A program made the translations under genes and the position numbers. 64,000 nt of DNA from positions 1,898,501 to 1,962,500 of the forward strand of contig BSBM01000877.1 of assembly GCA_027924585.1 (NCBI GenBank), in the 5' to 3' direction. Shown piece after piece: positions 36,799 through 49,800 of this stretch (positions are counted from its first letter, which is position 1; every line of letters starts with the position of its first letter). The notes under the pieces were generated by a model. That model saw only the letters and a list, made by a program, of their open reading frames with translations, ran no database searches and had not been told where the DNA came from. The DNA comes from Larix kaempferi. Its lineage: Eukaryota > Streptophyta > Pinopsida > Pinales > Pinaceae.

Positions 36799-37407
36799 TG
36801 TTAGTTTTTCAGAATTTACTTCAATCTGATCTAGGATCTTAACTGAGCGAATAACATGTACAACATATCTACATCATATCAAACATGGACATAATAATGC
36901 AAGCACACAAGAGACAATAGACACACAGAGTTTCACTGGGGAAAACCATAAAGGTGAAAACCCCACAACTTCCTCAGAGATAGATAGAGGAATGATACAA
37001 CCCAAGTACAAGAGATAGTCCTCCTAGCAGCAGCTTCTCCTCCTCCACAATTGCGCCACTCTCCAATGAGAGTATGAGTGAGAAAGTGAATGATCAAATA
37101 GAGTGCCTCCCACACTCTATTTATACTTGACTTGACTTGTCTAATAACCTTTACTAGGTCGGCCTTAACTTAACCACATAACATAATGCTGACAGGGCCG
37201 ACCCCCAATAGGGTGGTCTAATAACCCTTTGACCCACATGACTTATACAGCGCCGACCCCATCAAGGTGGTCTAATAACCCATCAAGTATAAGTTACGAC
37301 ACTTATAATATGAATGACGACACTTCCGTATAGAGGAATAATAACATCTCTATAGGAATACAATATAAATATTTGGAATACATTTCGAAGTTACAATTAC
37401 ATCAACA
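36799..37407 (-). repeat. Copia 3' LTR, unit 2 (609 bp)
   Basis: Same length and TG...CA ends as in unit 1, with only scattered substitutions. Confidence 0.8.
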
Positions 37408-37579
37408 CTCCCTCTTAACTAGGAAGGTATTTCTCGACACAGATCTGCTAGCACAAGTCTTCTTCTCTGGATCATCGTCACTGGATCATCGTCATCGAAT
37501 CATTGTCATCGAGTCATCGTCATCGTCACTATTGCTGCTATCTCAATCAATCTCCGATCTACTCGTCATAGGTAGTTCT

Positions 37580-38344
37580 ACAGAGCCAGTCCTTTTTCAT
37601 ACTGGATGTAGGCTTGCCACCTGCAGGTCTCCATCATCTACAGAGGCAACCCTTTTTCATGCTGGATGTATCACAGAGCCAACCCTTTTTCATGCTAGAT
37701 GTGACCTAGAACAAATCTAGGATTTCCACCACATAGCTAGTCCTTTTTCATACGAGATGGGACCTAGAACAAATCTAGGATTTCCGCCACAGAGCCAGTC
37801 CTATTTCATACTGGATGGGACCTAGAACAAATCTAGGATTTCCTCCACAGAGCCAGTACTTTTTCATACCGGATGGGACCTAGAACAAATCTAGGATTTT
37901 CGCCACAGAGCCAGTCCTTTTTCATACTAGATGGGACCTAGAACAAATCTAGGATTTCTGCCATAGAGCCAGTCCTTTTTCATACTGGATGGGACCTAGA
38001 ACAAATCTAGGATTTATGCCACAGAGCCAGAAAAAATCTAGGATTTCTGCCATAGAGCCAGTCCTTTTTCATACTGGATGGTACCTAGAACAAATCTAGG
38101 ATTTATGCCACAGAGCCAGTCCTTTTTCATACCGGATGGGACCTAGAACAAATCTCGGATTTCTGCCACAGAGCCAATCCTTTTTCATACTGGATGGGAC
38201 CTAGAACAAATCTAGGATTTATGCCACAGAGCCAGTCCTTTTTCATACCGGATGGGACCTAGAACAAATCTCGAATTTCTGCCACAGAGCCAGTCCTTTT
38301 TCATACTGGATGGGACCTAGAACAAATCTAGGATTTCTGCCACA
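37580..38344. repeat. 58-bp tandem array with two hairpins per monomer, unit 2
   Basis: Same array as in unit 1 with a few monomer differences, including the shortened monomer (near 38030). One difference (ACTGG to ACCGG) weakens the stem as DNA but leaves a G-U pair in the element-sense RNA. Confidence 0.9.
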
Positions 38345-38347
38345 CAA

Positions 38348-38712
38348 ACTCGAAAGAGAATCCCAGGACTTATTATGGGCACACAACCCAACCTATCGGA
38401 CCTCCTAGGGATACATTACATGTGGTCATGGATAAACCTCGAAAGAGCATCCCAGGACTTATTATGGGCACACAGCCCAACCTATCGGATCTCCTAGGAC
38501 TACATTACATGCCATAGGACAAAACCTCAAAAGAGCATCCCAGGACTTATTACGGGCACACAGCACAACCTATCGGATCTCCCAGGGAAATATTACATGT
38601 CCTCCTAGAGAAATGCCTCGAAAGAGAATCCCAGGACTGATTACGGGAACACAGCCCAACCTATCGGATCTCCCAAGTCAACTTACATGCTCATCTGCAC
38701 AACCTGTCGATG
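38348..38712. repeat. ~89-bp tandem array (4 copies), unit 2
   Basis: Four copies as in unit 1, starting near 38350. Confidence 0.85.
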
Positions 38713-38718
38713 GCCACA

Positions 38719-39086
38719 GAGCATCAACCTGATACTCATCATACATCATCCTGATGTACATCATCACATGATCATCATGATCCTCATCATAGCATCATCC
38801 TGATGCATATCATCTGGAGCAACATCCTGAAGCTCATCATCCATGATCATCCTGATCATACAATGTATCCACCTGATACATATCATTTGGAGAAACATCC
38901 TGAAGCTCATCCTCTATGATCATCCTAATCATACAGTGTATCCACCTGATACATCTACAAATCCATGATCCACCTGATCATATAATGTATCCATCTGATA
39001 TATATACAAATACATGATCCACATGATCATACAATGTATCCACATGATACATATAGAGCAGTAACTGGAGCATCATCCTGATGCTC
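38719..39086. repeat. Array of short hairpins with changing stems, unit 2
   Basis: Counterpart of 16127-16494. The last hairpin GAGCATCA-TCC-TGATGCTC is at 39068-39086. A few loop bases differ from unit 1 (CCCCT becomes CACAT, CACTT becomes CACCT), and most stems are unchanged. Confidence 0.8.
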
Positions 39087-39165
39087 ATCACACAACGCTT
39101 ATATCCACAGCCATGGGAAGGATCCTCCTTCACCATGCTTGGAATGGCTCCTACAAATGTGGCCA

Positions 39166-40768
39166 TCACTTTTTCCTCGAAGTGTCATCAATCTGAAGAA
39201 CACCAAGCCTCTCTTTGAAGTATTCGAACTTCACTCTGGCTAGTGGTTTCATTAACACGTCCGCAACCTGCTCATCCGTCGCAACATATAGGGGCTTCAC
39301 TAATCCTCTCTGCACCATATCCCTGATATAGTGATATTTGATCTCAATGTGCTTCGACCTGTCGTGGAACACAAGGTTCTCAGACAGCTTCACACAACTC
39401 TGGTTTTCAGAAAAGATACCAGTAGCCTCCAACGGGAGATCAAATAGCTCAGACAGTAGCTTCCGAATCCATACTGCCTCACAGCTAGCTGAACAAGATG
39501 CAACATACTCTACTTCAGCTGTACTCAGTGCTACGCAGGACTGCTTCCTGCTAAACCAAGAGATCACACCTAATCCCATACTGAAGTAGCACCTCGAAGT
39601 GCTCTTCTGCTCAATGGCACTGCCTACCCAATTTGAATCAACATAACCCTCTAGGTTAAACTTTTGATTCGCATCATAGTTGAGCCCATAATCAACCGTA
39701 CCCTTCAGGTACCTCAGAATATGCTTTACAGCAACCCGGTGAACACCTCTGGGATCCGTTAGGAACTGGATCAATGTGTTCACTGCAAAGCAAATATCTG
39801 GTCTCATGTTCGTCAGGTACATCAAGGACCCAATCATCTGACGATATATCGTGGCATCAACCGGCTCAGATGAAGCATCACACAGAAGCTTCAGGTTCGA
39901 TGCCATAGGTGTGGCCATGGCCTTGCAGTCCATCATCCCGAACCTCTTCGGGATCTCTATTGCATACTCCCCTTGTCCAAGGAGGATTCCATCTGCACTC
40001 TGCCACACCTCCATACCAAGAAAGTAGTGCATCAGACCCAAGTCCTTCATCTCAAACTCAGCAGCAAGCTTCCTCTTCGTGTCAGCAATCAATTTATCCT
40101 CAACTGTTACAAATAGGTCATCCACATACAATAGTAGTATCACTGGATTTCCTTCCTCAACCTTGAAGTAAAGGTTGGAATCCACTTTACTCTTAGTAAA
40201 GCCCAAACTGGATAGGAATTTGGATATCCTGCCGTACCAGGTCCTGCGTGCTAGTTTCAAACCATACATGGCTTTCTTCAGTTTGCACAGATGAGTATCT
40301 CTGTCATGTGTCTCAAACCCGAGTAGCTGCTCCACATACACTTCCTCTTCAACTACACCAATCAAGAAAGATGTCTTGACATCCATCTGGTGTACCTTGC
40401 ATTTCATCACTTGCAGCCAGAGCAAGTACTGATCTAATGGAAGTGTATCTGGGCACAGGAGCAAAAGTCTCTTCATAATCAATCCCTTCTTTCTGGGAGA
40501 AGCCACAAGCTACCAATCTCGCTTTGTAATTCTCTATGCTACCAACTGCAACATGCTTGATCTTATAGATCCACTTGGAAGTCACAACAAACTTCCCATC
40601 TGGTCTTGGGACCACATCCCAAACATCTTTCATCAGGATCGAAGGATCATGGTATTCTTCCATTACTTCATCCCAGATCCTGGGAACTTCAATATCATCA
40701 ATAGATAGCTTTGTTGCTGGAACAAATGTTGTAGTCCTTCTTTTGTAAGTGATGGTATATGATCTTTC
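39166..40768 (-). pseudogene. Copia pol remnant: reverse transcriptase and RNase H, unit 2
   Basis: Same frameshifted RT-RNase H as in unit 1, with YVDD (LLLYVDDLFVTVED) and RNase H motifs kept. About 15-18 substitutions from unit 1 over 1.6 kb, several changing residues (SDNQS to SENQS, LAPRTW to LARRTW, ALYGL to AMYGL), consistent with neutral drift. Confidence 0.9.
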
Positions 40769-40880
40769 CTACAAGGCAAGTTAAATTGCATGATTAGAAA
40801 CATCTCATAGTTTTCAGAATAAATTCTTACACATAAAGAAATATGTCATACAGTCATGCAATTATTTTAGCCAATGCTTC

Positions 40881-41104
40881 AATACAACATTTATTCATAT
40901 CTCGTAACTTTCTAGATGCCTTCCAATCTCTACCAGAACATTGTTAAGAGTGTGCACAACTCCCAACATGTCAGCAATACAACATTTATTCATATCCCGT
41001 AACTTTCTTGTGTCATTACTCCTTAACTCAAAAAACACATTGTTAGTGTTTTGTCCATAACTCTTCTGTTTCTCAACCATTTTGAAAAAAATTCTATGGT
41101 GCAC
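40881..41104 (-). other. Unrecognised small reading frame with duplicated motif, unit 2
   Basis: Same 69-codon frame and 33-bp duplication as in unit 1, unchanged in protein sequence. Too short and too recently copied for this to show constraint. Confidence 0.3.
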
Positions 41105-42198
41105 TAAAGGACATCGACCTCTACATGCTATAAAAAAATGGTTTCAAAAAGTTGCATTAAGACCTTCAAAGGCTGCACCCACAATTGGCATACTGTTTTC
41201 GAGGTTCTATCAATTAGATAATTAAAGAATTTTTTTTTTTTTTTTTTTTTTTTTTTTGCGGGGGGCAATAGCGATGTACTAGTAATACGTGTTCTCTATA
41301 TTTATACCAGTTTTCGCAAGTTGATTCCATCGTTTATGCACTCAAAGGCTACACCCACAAAAACATATACCTTATAATTCTCCAAAAACTAAAAAGTTCT
41401 TGTTACAAATAATCAAACCTAGGATAGTTAAGAATATTTTCAATAGAAAAAAATTATATATTCGGAAACGTCATTTAATTACCTACGTTACATTTTTTTT
41501 ACTCATCGCAATATTCATTGTGTATATGTTTCAAAAAATCCATGTAATTTGATGGATGTGTGCTTTTTCAATTTTCTATTGCATCTAACATGTCAAAAGA
41601 GACCCTCATTAGCTTGCACACACCCTACCCAAATCTACAATTCCTTTATTGATGAGAAGTAACTCAAAATACAATTGGTACTCATAATGTCAGATAATGA
41701 CCCATTTCATCACTTTCATTATTAACTATAATAGTTTTCAACTTTCCCAGAGATCTACGAGTTCCCATTTGTCTACAATAAAGATACAAAGGAATTATAG
41801 AAAAAAGAATATGAACAAATTCAATTCAACAACATTGCAAACCATTTTATCATGACATTCTAAAATGACATTACCCCATTAATATCTCAAAATTAAAAGA
41901 CAATCATGGCCAATTTAAAATTTGATTGATAATCATTGGTTTACCCTAGGCCCTAATCTCCAAGAAAAGAACATTTTGTTTGTTTCCTATTTACCTTAGG
42001 AACAATCTTTAGGTTGAGAACATTTTTTTTGTTTCCTAGTTACCCATGGAAAAATCCCCTCGGAATAAGAAGGACCCAACTTTTAAAGGAAACTTGGACC
42101 TCCAACTATTTATATGTTGTATGGAAGAGAATAACACCAAAGTAGCCACAAATTTCATATGATTTCATGGACTCAAAAAAAGAAATCACTTTTTACTA

Positions 42199-42350
42199 AT
42201 GGTGATACATTTTTGACCAATTCCTTTATTCAATGAGTGAAGGAGTGACTAAATGATGGATGACTGAGTGGTTCATGGTGATACATTTTTGACCAATTCC
42301 TTTATTCAATGAGTGAAGGAGTGACTAAATGATGGATGACTAAGTGGTTC
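42199..42350. repeat. 76-bp tandem duplication, unit 2
   Basis: Counterpart of 19605-19756. Confidence 0.9.
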
Positions 42351-44403
42351 ATGGGTTGTCGGGTGGTCGAAATTTTTTGTCATCCTCTGTGAATTTAATT
42401 AAAAAAAGGGAGAAATCATGATGCCATAAGATGTTAGGGTATGGGAAATATACAAAATATATCACCTCTTCTTAAGATATTTGAAACCGTTATCATGTCC
42501 ATGTGGCTAAAACATAAGGTATATATCTTTGATGGTGGGAGAAACAAAATACACAATACAAAATAGAGTACATTTCCTCTTTCCTTCATATTGGAATAAA
42601 CTCCATGCTAGTTTAGTGACAACTTCAGCAGTAAAAAAACATAGATATAAATTTCAATTCCCTTCCATATTACCTCCTCTGATGTGAGAAGTCTCTAAAA
42701 TTATTTACCTTTATGGTTCACTAGCTTCATCAAGGGTTCAAACATGATTATGTATGTGTATACCACTCTATTATTGAAAATAACTTAAAACAAGCCAAAA
42801 CACACACACACACACACACATACAGAGAGAGGGGAGGGGTCGATTTAGTCTATCCCGAGTGGTTGTTGAATGGAGTGGTATTCTCCTCGGCAAGGTTTTG
42901 TTCCCCTAAGTGACAGGTTGAACTCATTATGAGAATAGTGCTGTAATGGATTTGAGGGATTTCGTTGACTGGCCATGTGCTCTGAAGAATCTAAGGTTTA
43001 CCCTATGACATGGAAATTAGTTTTAGGGTTTAAGGTTTACTTTCAAACTTTAAACTCAATCTAAGGTTTACCTCAACCTGGTCAACCAAACTCACCCATG
43101 TCTAGGTGATGTATAGGGGATACTCTACCTTTTCCTAAATGGGCAAGTCTGTGACCTTTGTGAGTTGGAGAGATTTTTGGGGTCCTTGATGATCAATTGA
43201 TGCACCTCCATTTCTTCATCCCATCAAGTGGGTTGTGATTCAAATTCTTTTTGTTTTCCATACTTTTGAGACTTTATTGCATTGGGTATAAATGTGTGAT
43301 GTTTCATAGCATTCCCTGCGCCTTAAAGTGACTTGTTCATAGTTCATGTTTTGGGTCCAAGTATAGTCCTTAGCATCAAAATTGATGTCTTTTAGAAAGT
43401 CCTTTTTGAATTCCATGTCTACACATATGGGTGCATATGTGGTGATACGTTAGTGTTCCTTCTCCTCACTTCTGAAATGAAATTTTCCTAAAGCATTTTG
43501 AATATCACATAATGAATAATATCCCCATAAATGATTAGGGATCTTAGACAATATTACCAAGACATGCTCGAGGGAGGAAGAGGGATGGAACGTTGGAGTC
43601 TAAGGTTCCATGGAAAGACCAAATCTTCTCGAAAACCACAAACTAAAGTTCAAGATTTGATCTTTATCATTGGATTCATTAAATTTTATTATGAAGAATA
43701 CCTTAGAACAAGGGTAAATATATGATTCTTCCTTGATTTCTAGCTTCCAAGTGCAAGAGATCCAATGTTGAATATATGCAAGCTTTAACCAAAGGCCCTT
43801 GAATGTGTAAATCAGTCAATTTTCTTTGTATAATGTTGACTTCTTTGTTGCATCCCTTGTTATAGTGATAGCAAGTGGCAAAGCTTCATTAAAACCATGT
43901 GCATCTTAGAAGGAATATGTTTAAACGTTCTCCTTGAATGAGAGATTATAAGTTCCTTCTCTTTCGTCAAAGGAAACAACTTGGGGTGATCTAGGAGCTA
44001 GAATCATGTCTAGAGAGTTATTGAGTTAGAAGATTAAACCCACAAGAAGCAAGGATCCAACGCAACTAAATGGGAACCCTAAAACAACAACAAAAGAGGG
44101 AGGGGGAGCTTAGTGGAGGCTAGCAAGTAAGGAAAACCCTAACCATTGTGCACCAAGAAATCAAGAACAACGTTCATATTATGTCCAGGCACATCGGTTA
44201 GATATATATATATAATTTAAATTTATATAAATGAAATCTTTTCCATATTTTTACTCTAGAATGTAAAGTTTCATTCATATATATATGTGTGTGTGTGTGT
44301 GTGTCTTAACTAAATATATGTAATGCCTATAAATAAAATTCTTGCTTGGAACTTAATATTTTGATAAATCCAATAATAAAAGTGAAAATGATCAACATTT
44401 GCG

Positions 44404-44729
44404 TTTTGTTTTATGTTGGAAATGTGTAAAAAATGTTAGATTTACATATATTAGCTATGAAAATTGCATAATTTGGGTGTCATGGGGTATTTGAGGGTGC
44501 TAAATCTATTTATCGATTCAAAAACACAATTTGAACACTTCGAAATTTGGAAAAATCCAAATTTGGAAGTGTTCAGATTGTGTTTCTCCAAATTTCGAAG
44601 TGTTCAAATTCGATAAATAGATTTAGCACCCTCAAATACCCCATAGCACCCAAATTATACAATTTCCATTTGTAATATATGTTATTCTAAGAGTTTTTAC
44701 ATATTTCCAATCCAACTCTGAACAAAATA
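44404..44729. repeat. Long foldback (MITE-like) upstream of GLOX copy 3
   Basis: Identical by eye to the foldback at 21811-22136, at the same distance from the GLOX start codon. Confidence 0.75.
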
Positions 44730-44814
44730 GTTAAGCTACACATAATAATACACATTTTCGAGTAAAATAAGAGCTCTTGGAAATGGTTAATTTGTTGCAA
44801 TCAATAGTCAGATT

Positions 44815-44822
44815 TGACGTCA
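44815..44822. promoter_or_regulatory. C-box-like palindrome TGACGTCA upstream of GLOX copy 3
   Basis: Identical to the element upstream of GLOX copy 2 at the same distance from TATA box and ATG. Confidence 0.4.
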
Positions 44823-44996
44823 AAGACAAAGACATGAATTGGAGAGAGCAATTTTTAACATTACAACAATTTTATTGATATAATTTTTATCAATAGCACC
44901 TGGTAATTGTCAATGAAAGGATTCCATTAACGCAGTTGTCATGAATCCATAGAGGCCTCCCACTGTACAAAGCCCTGCAATGATCTCCTTCGCCAT

Positions 44997-45003
44997 TATA
45001 TAA
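44997..45003 (+). promoter_or_regulatory. GLOX: TATA box of GLOX copy 3 (TATATAA)
   Basis: Identical sequence and spacing (205 bp to ATG) to the copy 2 promoter. Confidence 0.6.
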
Positions 45004-45201
45004 GACCATCGTCCTCCTTTTCTCATTCCTCGGAGTGCATAGAGATTCATTCTTGCCTAAGACCAAATCTCTTTTTTTGGTTAAGCATTCATTAAAAATA
45101 ATTCTCTCGTTCTCTATATTCGGAATCGTTGGCTACTTACTTTATACTTTAAAGTTCAAGCCTCTTGTGAGCGTGAAGGAGTTTTAGTGGTAATCCATAA
45201 A

Positions 45202-46830
45202 ATGCAGAGATCTTATGCAATATTGTTAGTCCTGATCGTTACATGCGTAAGCGAGATCGCCACGGTTGGAGGGCAGCAGCTGCCGAATGAGGCGCGGAGC
45301 GGGCGATGGGAGCTTCTAAAGCAAAACGCAGGGCTTTCTGCAATGCACATGACGCTCACGCACACTGGTACTGTTATCATGTACGACCAAACCACGAACG
45401 GGTGCCCAGAAAAAGACATAGCGAGGCCCACGCCGCAAGGTTGCTGGGGGCATTCGGTGGAGTACAATATCGCGAACAATACAGTGAGGCCGCTGCATTT
45501 ATTGACGAACACCTTCTGTTCGTCGGGCGCGTTTCTCTACAACGGGACGTTAGTCATAACGGGCGGGTGGCAGGATGGAGAAAAAGTCGTGCGCTACTTC
45601 ACCCCTTGCGTCGACTCAACCTGCGACTGGATCGAAGCCAAGACGCCGCTGCTTTCCAAGAGATGGTACGCTTCCAACCAGATCTTGCCCGACGGTCGGG
45701 CCATCGTCGTAGGTGGTCGGGCATCGTTTAATTACGAATTTATACCCAGAAACCCTTCGGATCCTGAGGCCTTCAAGCTTCCATTCCTGGTGAAGACCAA
45801 CACGAAGGGCGAAGAGAACAATTTGTATCCCTTTCTGTATTTGGTTCCGGACGGCAATCTCTTCATCTTCGCCAACAAGGATTCAATCCTTTTGGACTAC
45901 AAAAAAAACCAGGTCATCAAAACGTTCCCCACCATGCCGGGTGGCGGCGCCCGGAACTATCCTTCGTCCGCTTCGTCCGCCATGCTTCCGCTCGAGTCCG
46001 CCAATAATTTCCAGAATCTGGAGGTTCTCATCTGCGGAGGAGCCCCCGATGGAGCTTTCACCGAGGCTGAAAAAGACCACAAATATGTAGAGGCCTTGAA
46101 GAGCTGCGGGAGAATGGAGATCACGTCTCAGAATCCACAATGGCAGATGGAAAACATGACCGGGCCGAGAGTAATGGGTGACATGCTCATTCTCCCCACG
46201 GGCAAGATTCTCATCATCAACGGGGCCCAAAATGGCACCGCCGGCTGGGAAAATGGGCGGGTGCCTGCATTGTATCCTGTCCTCTACACGCCCACCGAAG
46301 CCATTGGCAAGAGGTTCACAACTCTGGCTCCGGCTAAAATCCCGAGAATGTATCATTCCACTGCCCTTGTGCTACCCGACGGGCGGGTTTTAGTAGCCGG
46401 GAGCAATCCCCATAAGACTTATAATCTGGCCGCCAAGCCATTCCCCACAGAGCTGAGAGTGGAAGCCTACATTCCTCCATATCTGCATTCCGTCTACGAT
46501 TACAAGCGACCAGCCATTGCATATATTTCGACGAGGGAGATCAAATACGGGTCGAAATTCAATGTCGGTTTCTCTGTTTCGAGCTTTTACAGCAAGGACA
46601 TACATTTTCATGCATATGCCCCTCCTTTCAACACGCACACTATGTCCATGCACCAGAGAATGCTCTCGCTTGCAGCCACGGAATTTGTCAAGGCCGAGGG
46701 AAACAGCACATATTCAGTTTCCATAGCTGCTCCGCCCAGCCCAGTGGTGGCTCCTTCAGGCTACTACCTGCTCACCGTTGTCAACCAAGATGTTCCCAGC
46801 AAGGCCGAATGGATTCGCTTCACCAACTGA
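45202..46830 (+). CDS. GLOX: Secreted glyoxal/galactose oxidase-like copper radical oxidase, copy 3
   Basis: Identical 542-residue product with intact signal peptide, propeller, copper ligands and Cys-Tyr cofactor residues. The coding region shows no difference from copies 1 and 2, although unit 3 carries about 20 private changes in the following 6-8 kb. TATA box, spacing to ATG and C-box-like palindrome equal those of copy 2, so both genes should be expressed alike unless chromatin differs. Confidence 0.95.
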   Translation: MQRSYAILLVLIVTCVSEIATVGGQQLPNEARSGRWELLKQNAGLSAMHMTLTHTGTVIMYDQTTNGCPEKDIARPTPQGCWGHSVEYNIANNTVRPLHLLTNTFCSSGAFLYNGTLVITGGWQDGEKVVRYFTPCVDSTCDWIEAKTPLLSKRWYASNQILPDGRAIVVGGRASFNYEFIPRNPSDPEAFKLPFLVKTNTKGEENNLYPFLYLVPDGNLFIFANKDSILLDYKKNQVIKTFPTMPGGGARNYPSSASSAMLPLESANNFQNLEVLICGGAPDGAFTEAEKDHKYVEALKSCGRMEITSQNPQWQMENMTGPRVMGDMLILPTGKILIINGAQNGTAGWENGRVPALYPVLYTPTEAIGKRFTTLAPAKIPRMYHSTALVLPDGRVLVAGSNPHKTYNLAAKPFPTELRVEAYIPPYLHSVYDYKRPAIAYISTREIKYGSKFNVGFSVSSFYSKDIHFHAYAPPFNTHTMSMHQRMLSLAATEFVKAEGNSTYSVSIAAPPSPVVAPSGYYLLTVVNQDVPSKAEWIRFTN

Positions 46831-49800
46831 AAATATCCGAATATGTCTCTCTGCTCTTCTATCTATAAGCTACTCTACTGTGCTGCTGAGGTGATCATCA
46901 AGCGATGGTGAAACTTAAAAAATTCTAACATTTGTATATTGAGGTGTTTTTATGTTACAATTTGGGTTGATTAATTGCATGAAGATGAGATGAGATTTAT
47001 GAGTTACTTATTAAGTGTTTGGGGTGGATTAATTGCACCAATATGAGACAAATGTTATTCGGATTGATTTTATGACAATGGTTAGAAATTCGAAATAAAC
47101 AACCGATGCATGGATAACTAGTTCTATAATAACAAAGAGGAGTTCTTTTATAAATAGGCACTTGTGTAACTGGCATGAAGAAAAATTAACTTACGAGTAG
47201 TTCTATAATAACAAAGAATAGCTCTTTTAGAACAATTAACTTATAGCTCAAGTAACCTATCAATGTTCACCGGCCACACAAGTTAAGGCATCTCCTCTTC
47301 AAATAGTTTATGTCATTTTTTTTAATTTGTTATGCTATTGGTTACTTATTTATACACATACATCTTATACAATCTCCTATTCAAATGTTTTGTATCATCC
47401 TTTTTTTCCAGGTCGGAATAAGTACAAAGCATGGAACTACAAATTCATTAAACTTTCAATCATATATTCTTTACCTTTAAAAAATAAATTATATCATTAA
47501 AACATTCAAATTTATTAAAATAGAGTTGGTCAAATAAAGATAATTAAAATCATTATTTCTCATATACAAGAGTGAATAAAAGTTAATAATTATTTCTCAT
47601 CATGTGAAAAATAATAGATAATTAAAATCATTCTCATATACAAGGGTGAACAAGACAATGATTAATTTTCATAATGTGTTAATCTGGAAAAATTACAATA
47701 TATTGATTTGGAGGGATGATTATGAATATTTTCATGATTCGAAATGAATTGAATCAAGATAATGGTTGGAAAATTATATAGCTAAGTTTAATTCCACAAT
47801 TAATGAGGTTTTAGATAAAATATTAAGGACAACATGCATATGTAAAAGTAAATGAGACAAAAGAGAGGAAAACCAATATTTAAATAAAAAAGAAAATGAA
47901 AATAGGAAAGTCAAAGTTCAATCTGGTAGTCTTCCCATTACTCCAACTCTCATATATCTTCTTGTAATTGGACTTTCAAAATGTTTGCCAGAGGGGGATG
48001 CAGACACAACCTTGTATTTTAGCCAAAGATTACTGAAAAAGAGAACTACCATTAAATGTTGGTTTTCTAATTTGGGTTTTCAAAATAAAATTACTATATT
48101 CATTGTGTGATTGATGTTGTGCTGTAAGAATCTCTTATATGTACTTGTAAAATTGTTCTTATTAATTTTAATTGATCCTTATATTTTATGGAAGTTACTC
48201 TATTTTGATGAGGGTATTTTAAATTGTGGAAAGATTAATCTCTATTGTAGCATGTAAATTTGATTAGCGATTTTATTTTCTTTAATAAACAAATAGCACC
48301 AAGAGCTATATTTTCCACACCGTTCAGTCATTTCCATGACAGAGTTGTTGCAATATGATCTCATTCTAATTTCTATTGTAAACAAATCATTTAATTATTT
48401 TTTCCTAAATATCCATGTTGGTGAGACTCTCAAACTATGAGGCCTATAGTTTACATATCAATATACTCCATCCATAATAAACTTTTAAAAAAAGAGATGA
48501 AAATATTCTAACATGTTCGCCATCCTTTAGTGCTTGAATATGTCATTTGTCCATTTTTGAGCTACCACTTTTTAAATTGCATCAACTTCTCTTCTTCTTT
48601 GTACTTTTTAAATTGCATCAACTTCTCTTCTTCTTTCCCTATAGATGTGATGAAAAGAGTTGAGTTAAATTTGTTTCTAACACTTGAATATGGTTAGATA
48701 TTTCCCTAGCATAGTACATGTTACTTGGATGTGATGTATTGCTAAGTTTGTATGTTACTTGGATGTGATGTATGGTTAAGTTTGTATTGTGCTTAATTTC
48801 TTCCATTTCTTGAGTTTGATTAATCGAAGTATATAAAATCGACCTAAAATAATAATCACCTAGGATTCAAGCTACCACAAACATAATTTAAAACATAAAA
48901 TATCACCACTAGAAAAAGCAAAACTATCAATATTCAATATGTTCACTATTTTAGTAAAATATTCATGGGAATGCATTATAAATAACAAGCAATACAAATT
49001 ATTTTAAAAGAATAAGTGAACAAAATTACATACACTTCTATTTCCACCAAATTTCAAATCTAGTTCAAAAATATAAAGATGACAACCAAGTTTAGAATAT
49101 TTTCCTAATGTATGGTTGGAGAAGTTTTGGCTTGTGTCATGTTCTTGAAATTTCTACTATATTGGAATGAGCACAACTTTTGCACATGATGTTATTCTCT
49201 CATGGCAATTAATATCATTAAGGAATTGTGTTAGTAAAATGAAGAAACATACATAAACTATAAAAATCATCCACCCTTTCTCTTTTTTCAATCAATAGAA
49301 TTCTTCCTCATGGCTTGATTCCTCTTCAAATTCAAGGCGCCTTCTAACTTAAAACAAATTATGGTTTCCTTCCATGGACAATGTTTTGAAATGTGCACCA
49401 CCGTCTTTAAAAATATTAATCAATATTAGGGGAGAATAGGTGTCAGATTTGCACTGTCTTACTCTATTGGCATTCAATTCTAATCCATGTTATCCCTTAT
49501 CTGCTTAAATCGTGGAAAGTTAAAATAAACATAGATATTTTACATCTCAATATTGAACATCTACAAGTTAAATCTAGGTTGAAATTATAGTTAGAAAGTG
49601 ATGTCAAACATTGTGAAAAACAAAGAAAAGAAAAAAACAAAATTGTAAAACATTAACCAAAATTAAGTGTATCCACACGCGAGTCACGTTTTAATTTCTC
49701 TCCATTCACAAGATATCCCATCTAGAGTAAAATAAGTTACATAATAACATGTCATATGAGTATATGCAAATATGCTTTGCATAGTCATTCGAATTGAGTC

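Larger units (their letters stand above)
36799..40768 (-). mobile_element. 5'-truncated Ty1/copia retrotransposon relic, unit 2
   Basis: Same truncated structure as in unit 1, with LTR, purine tract, repeat-filled 3' region and RT-RNase H. It is one insertion copied with the segment, not an independent insertion, because both ends and the pol frameshift are shared. Confidence 0.85.
22593..45185 (+). repeat. Tandem segmental-duplication unit 2 (full length, ~22.6 kb)
   Basis: Collinear with unit 1 throughout and only 1 bp different in length. By eye it differs from unit 1 at about two positions over the first ~7.9 kb, but at roughly 1% of positions in the copia pol relic. Confidence 0.95.
40769..45201. 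other. Intergenic DNA and GLOX copy 3 promoter region, unit 2
   Basis: Collinear with 18177-22608. It holds the small minus frame, a longer poly(T) tract near 41230-41258, the 76-bp duplication, (CA)n, (TG)n, the foldback and the promoter. The last ~2.3 kb shows no difference from unit 1 that I could see. Confidence 0.7.
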
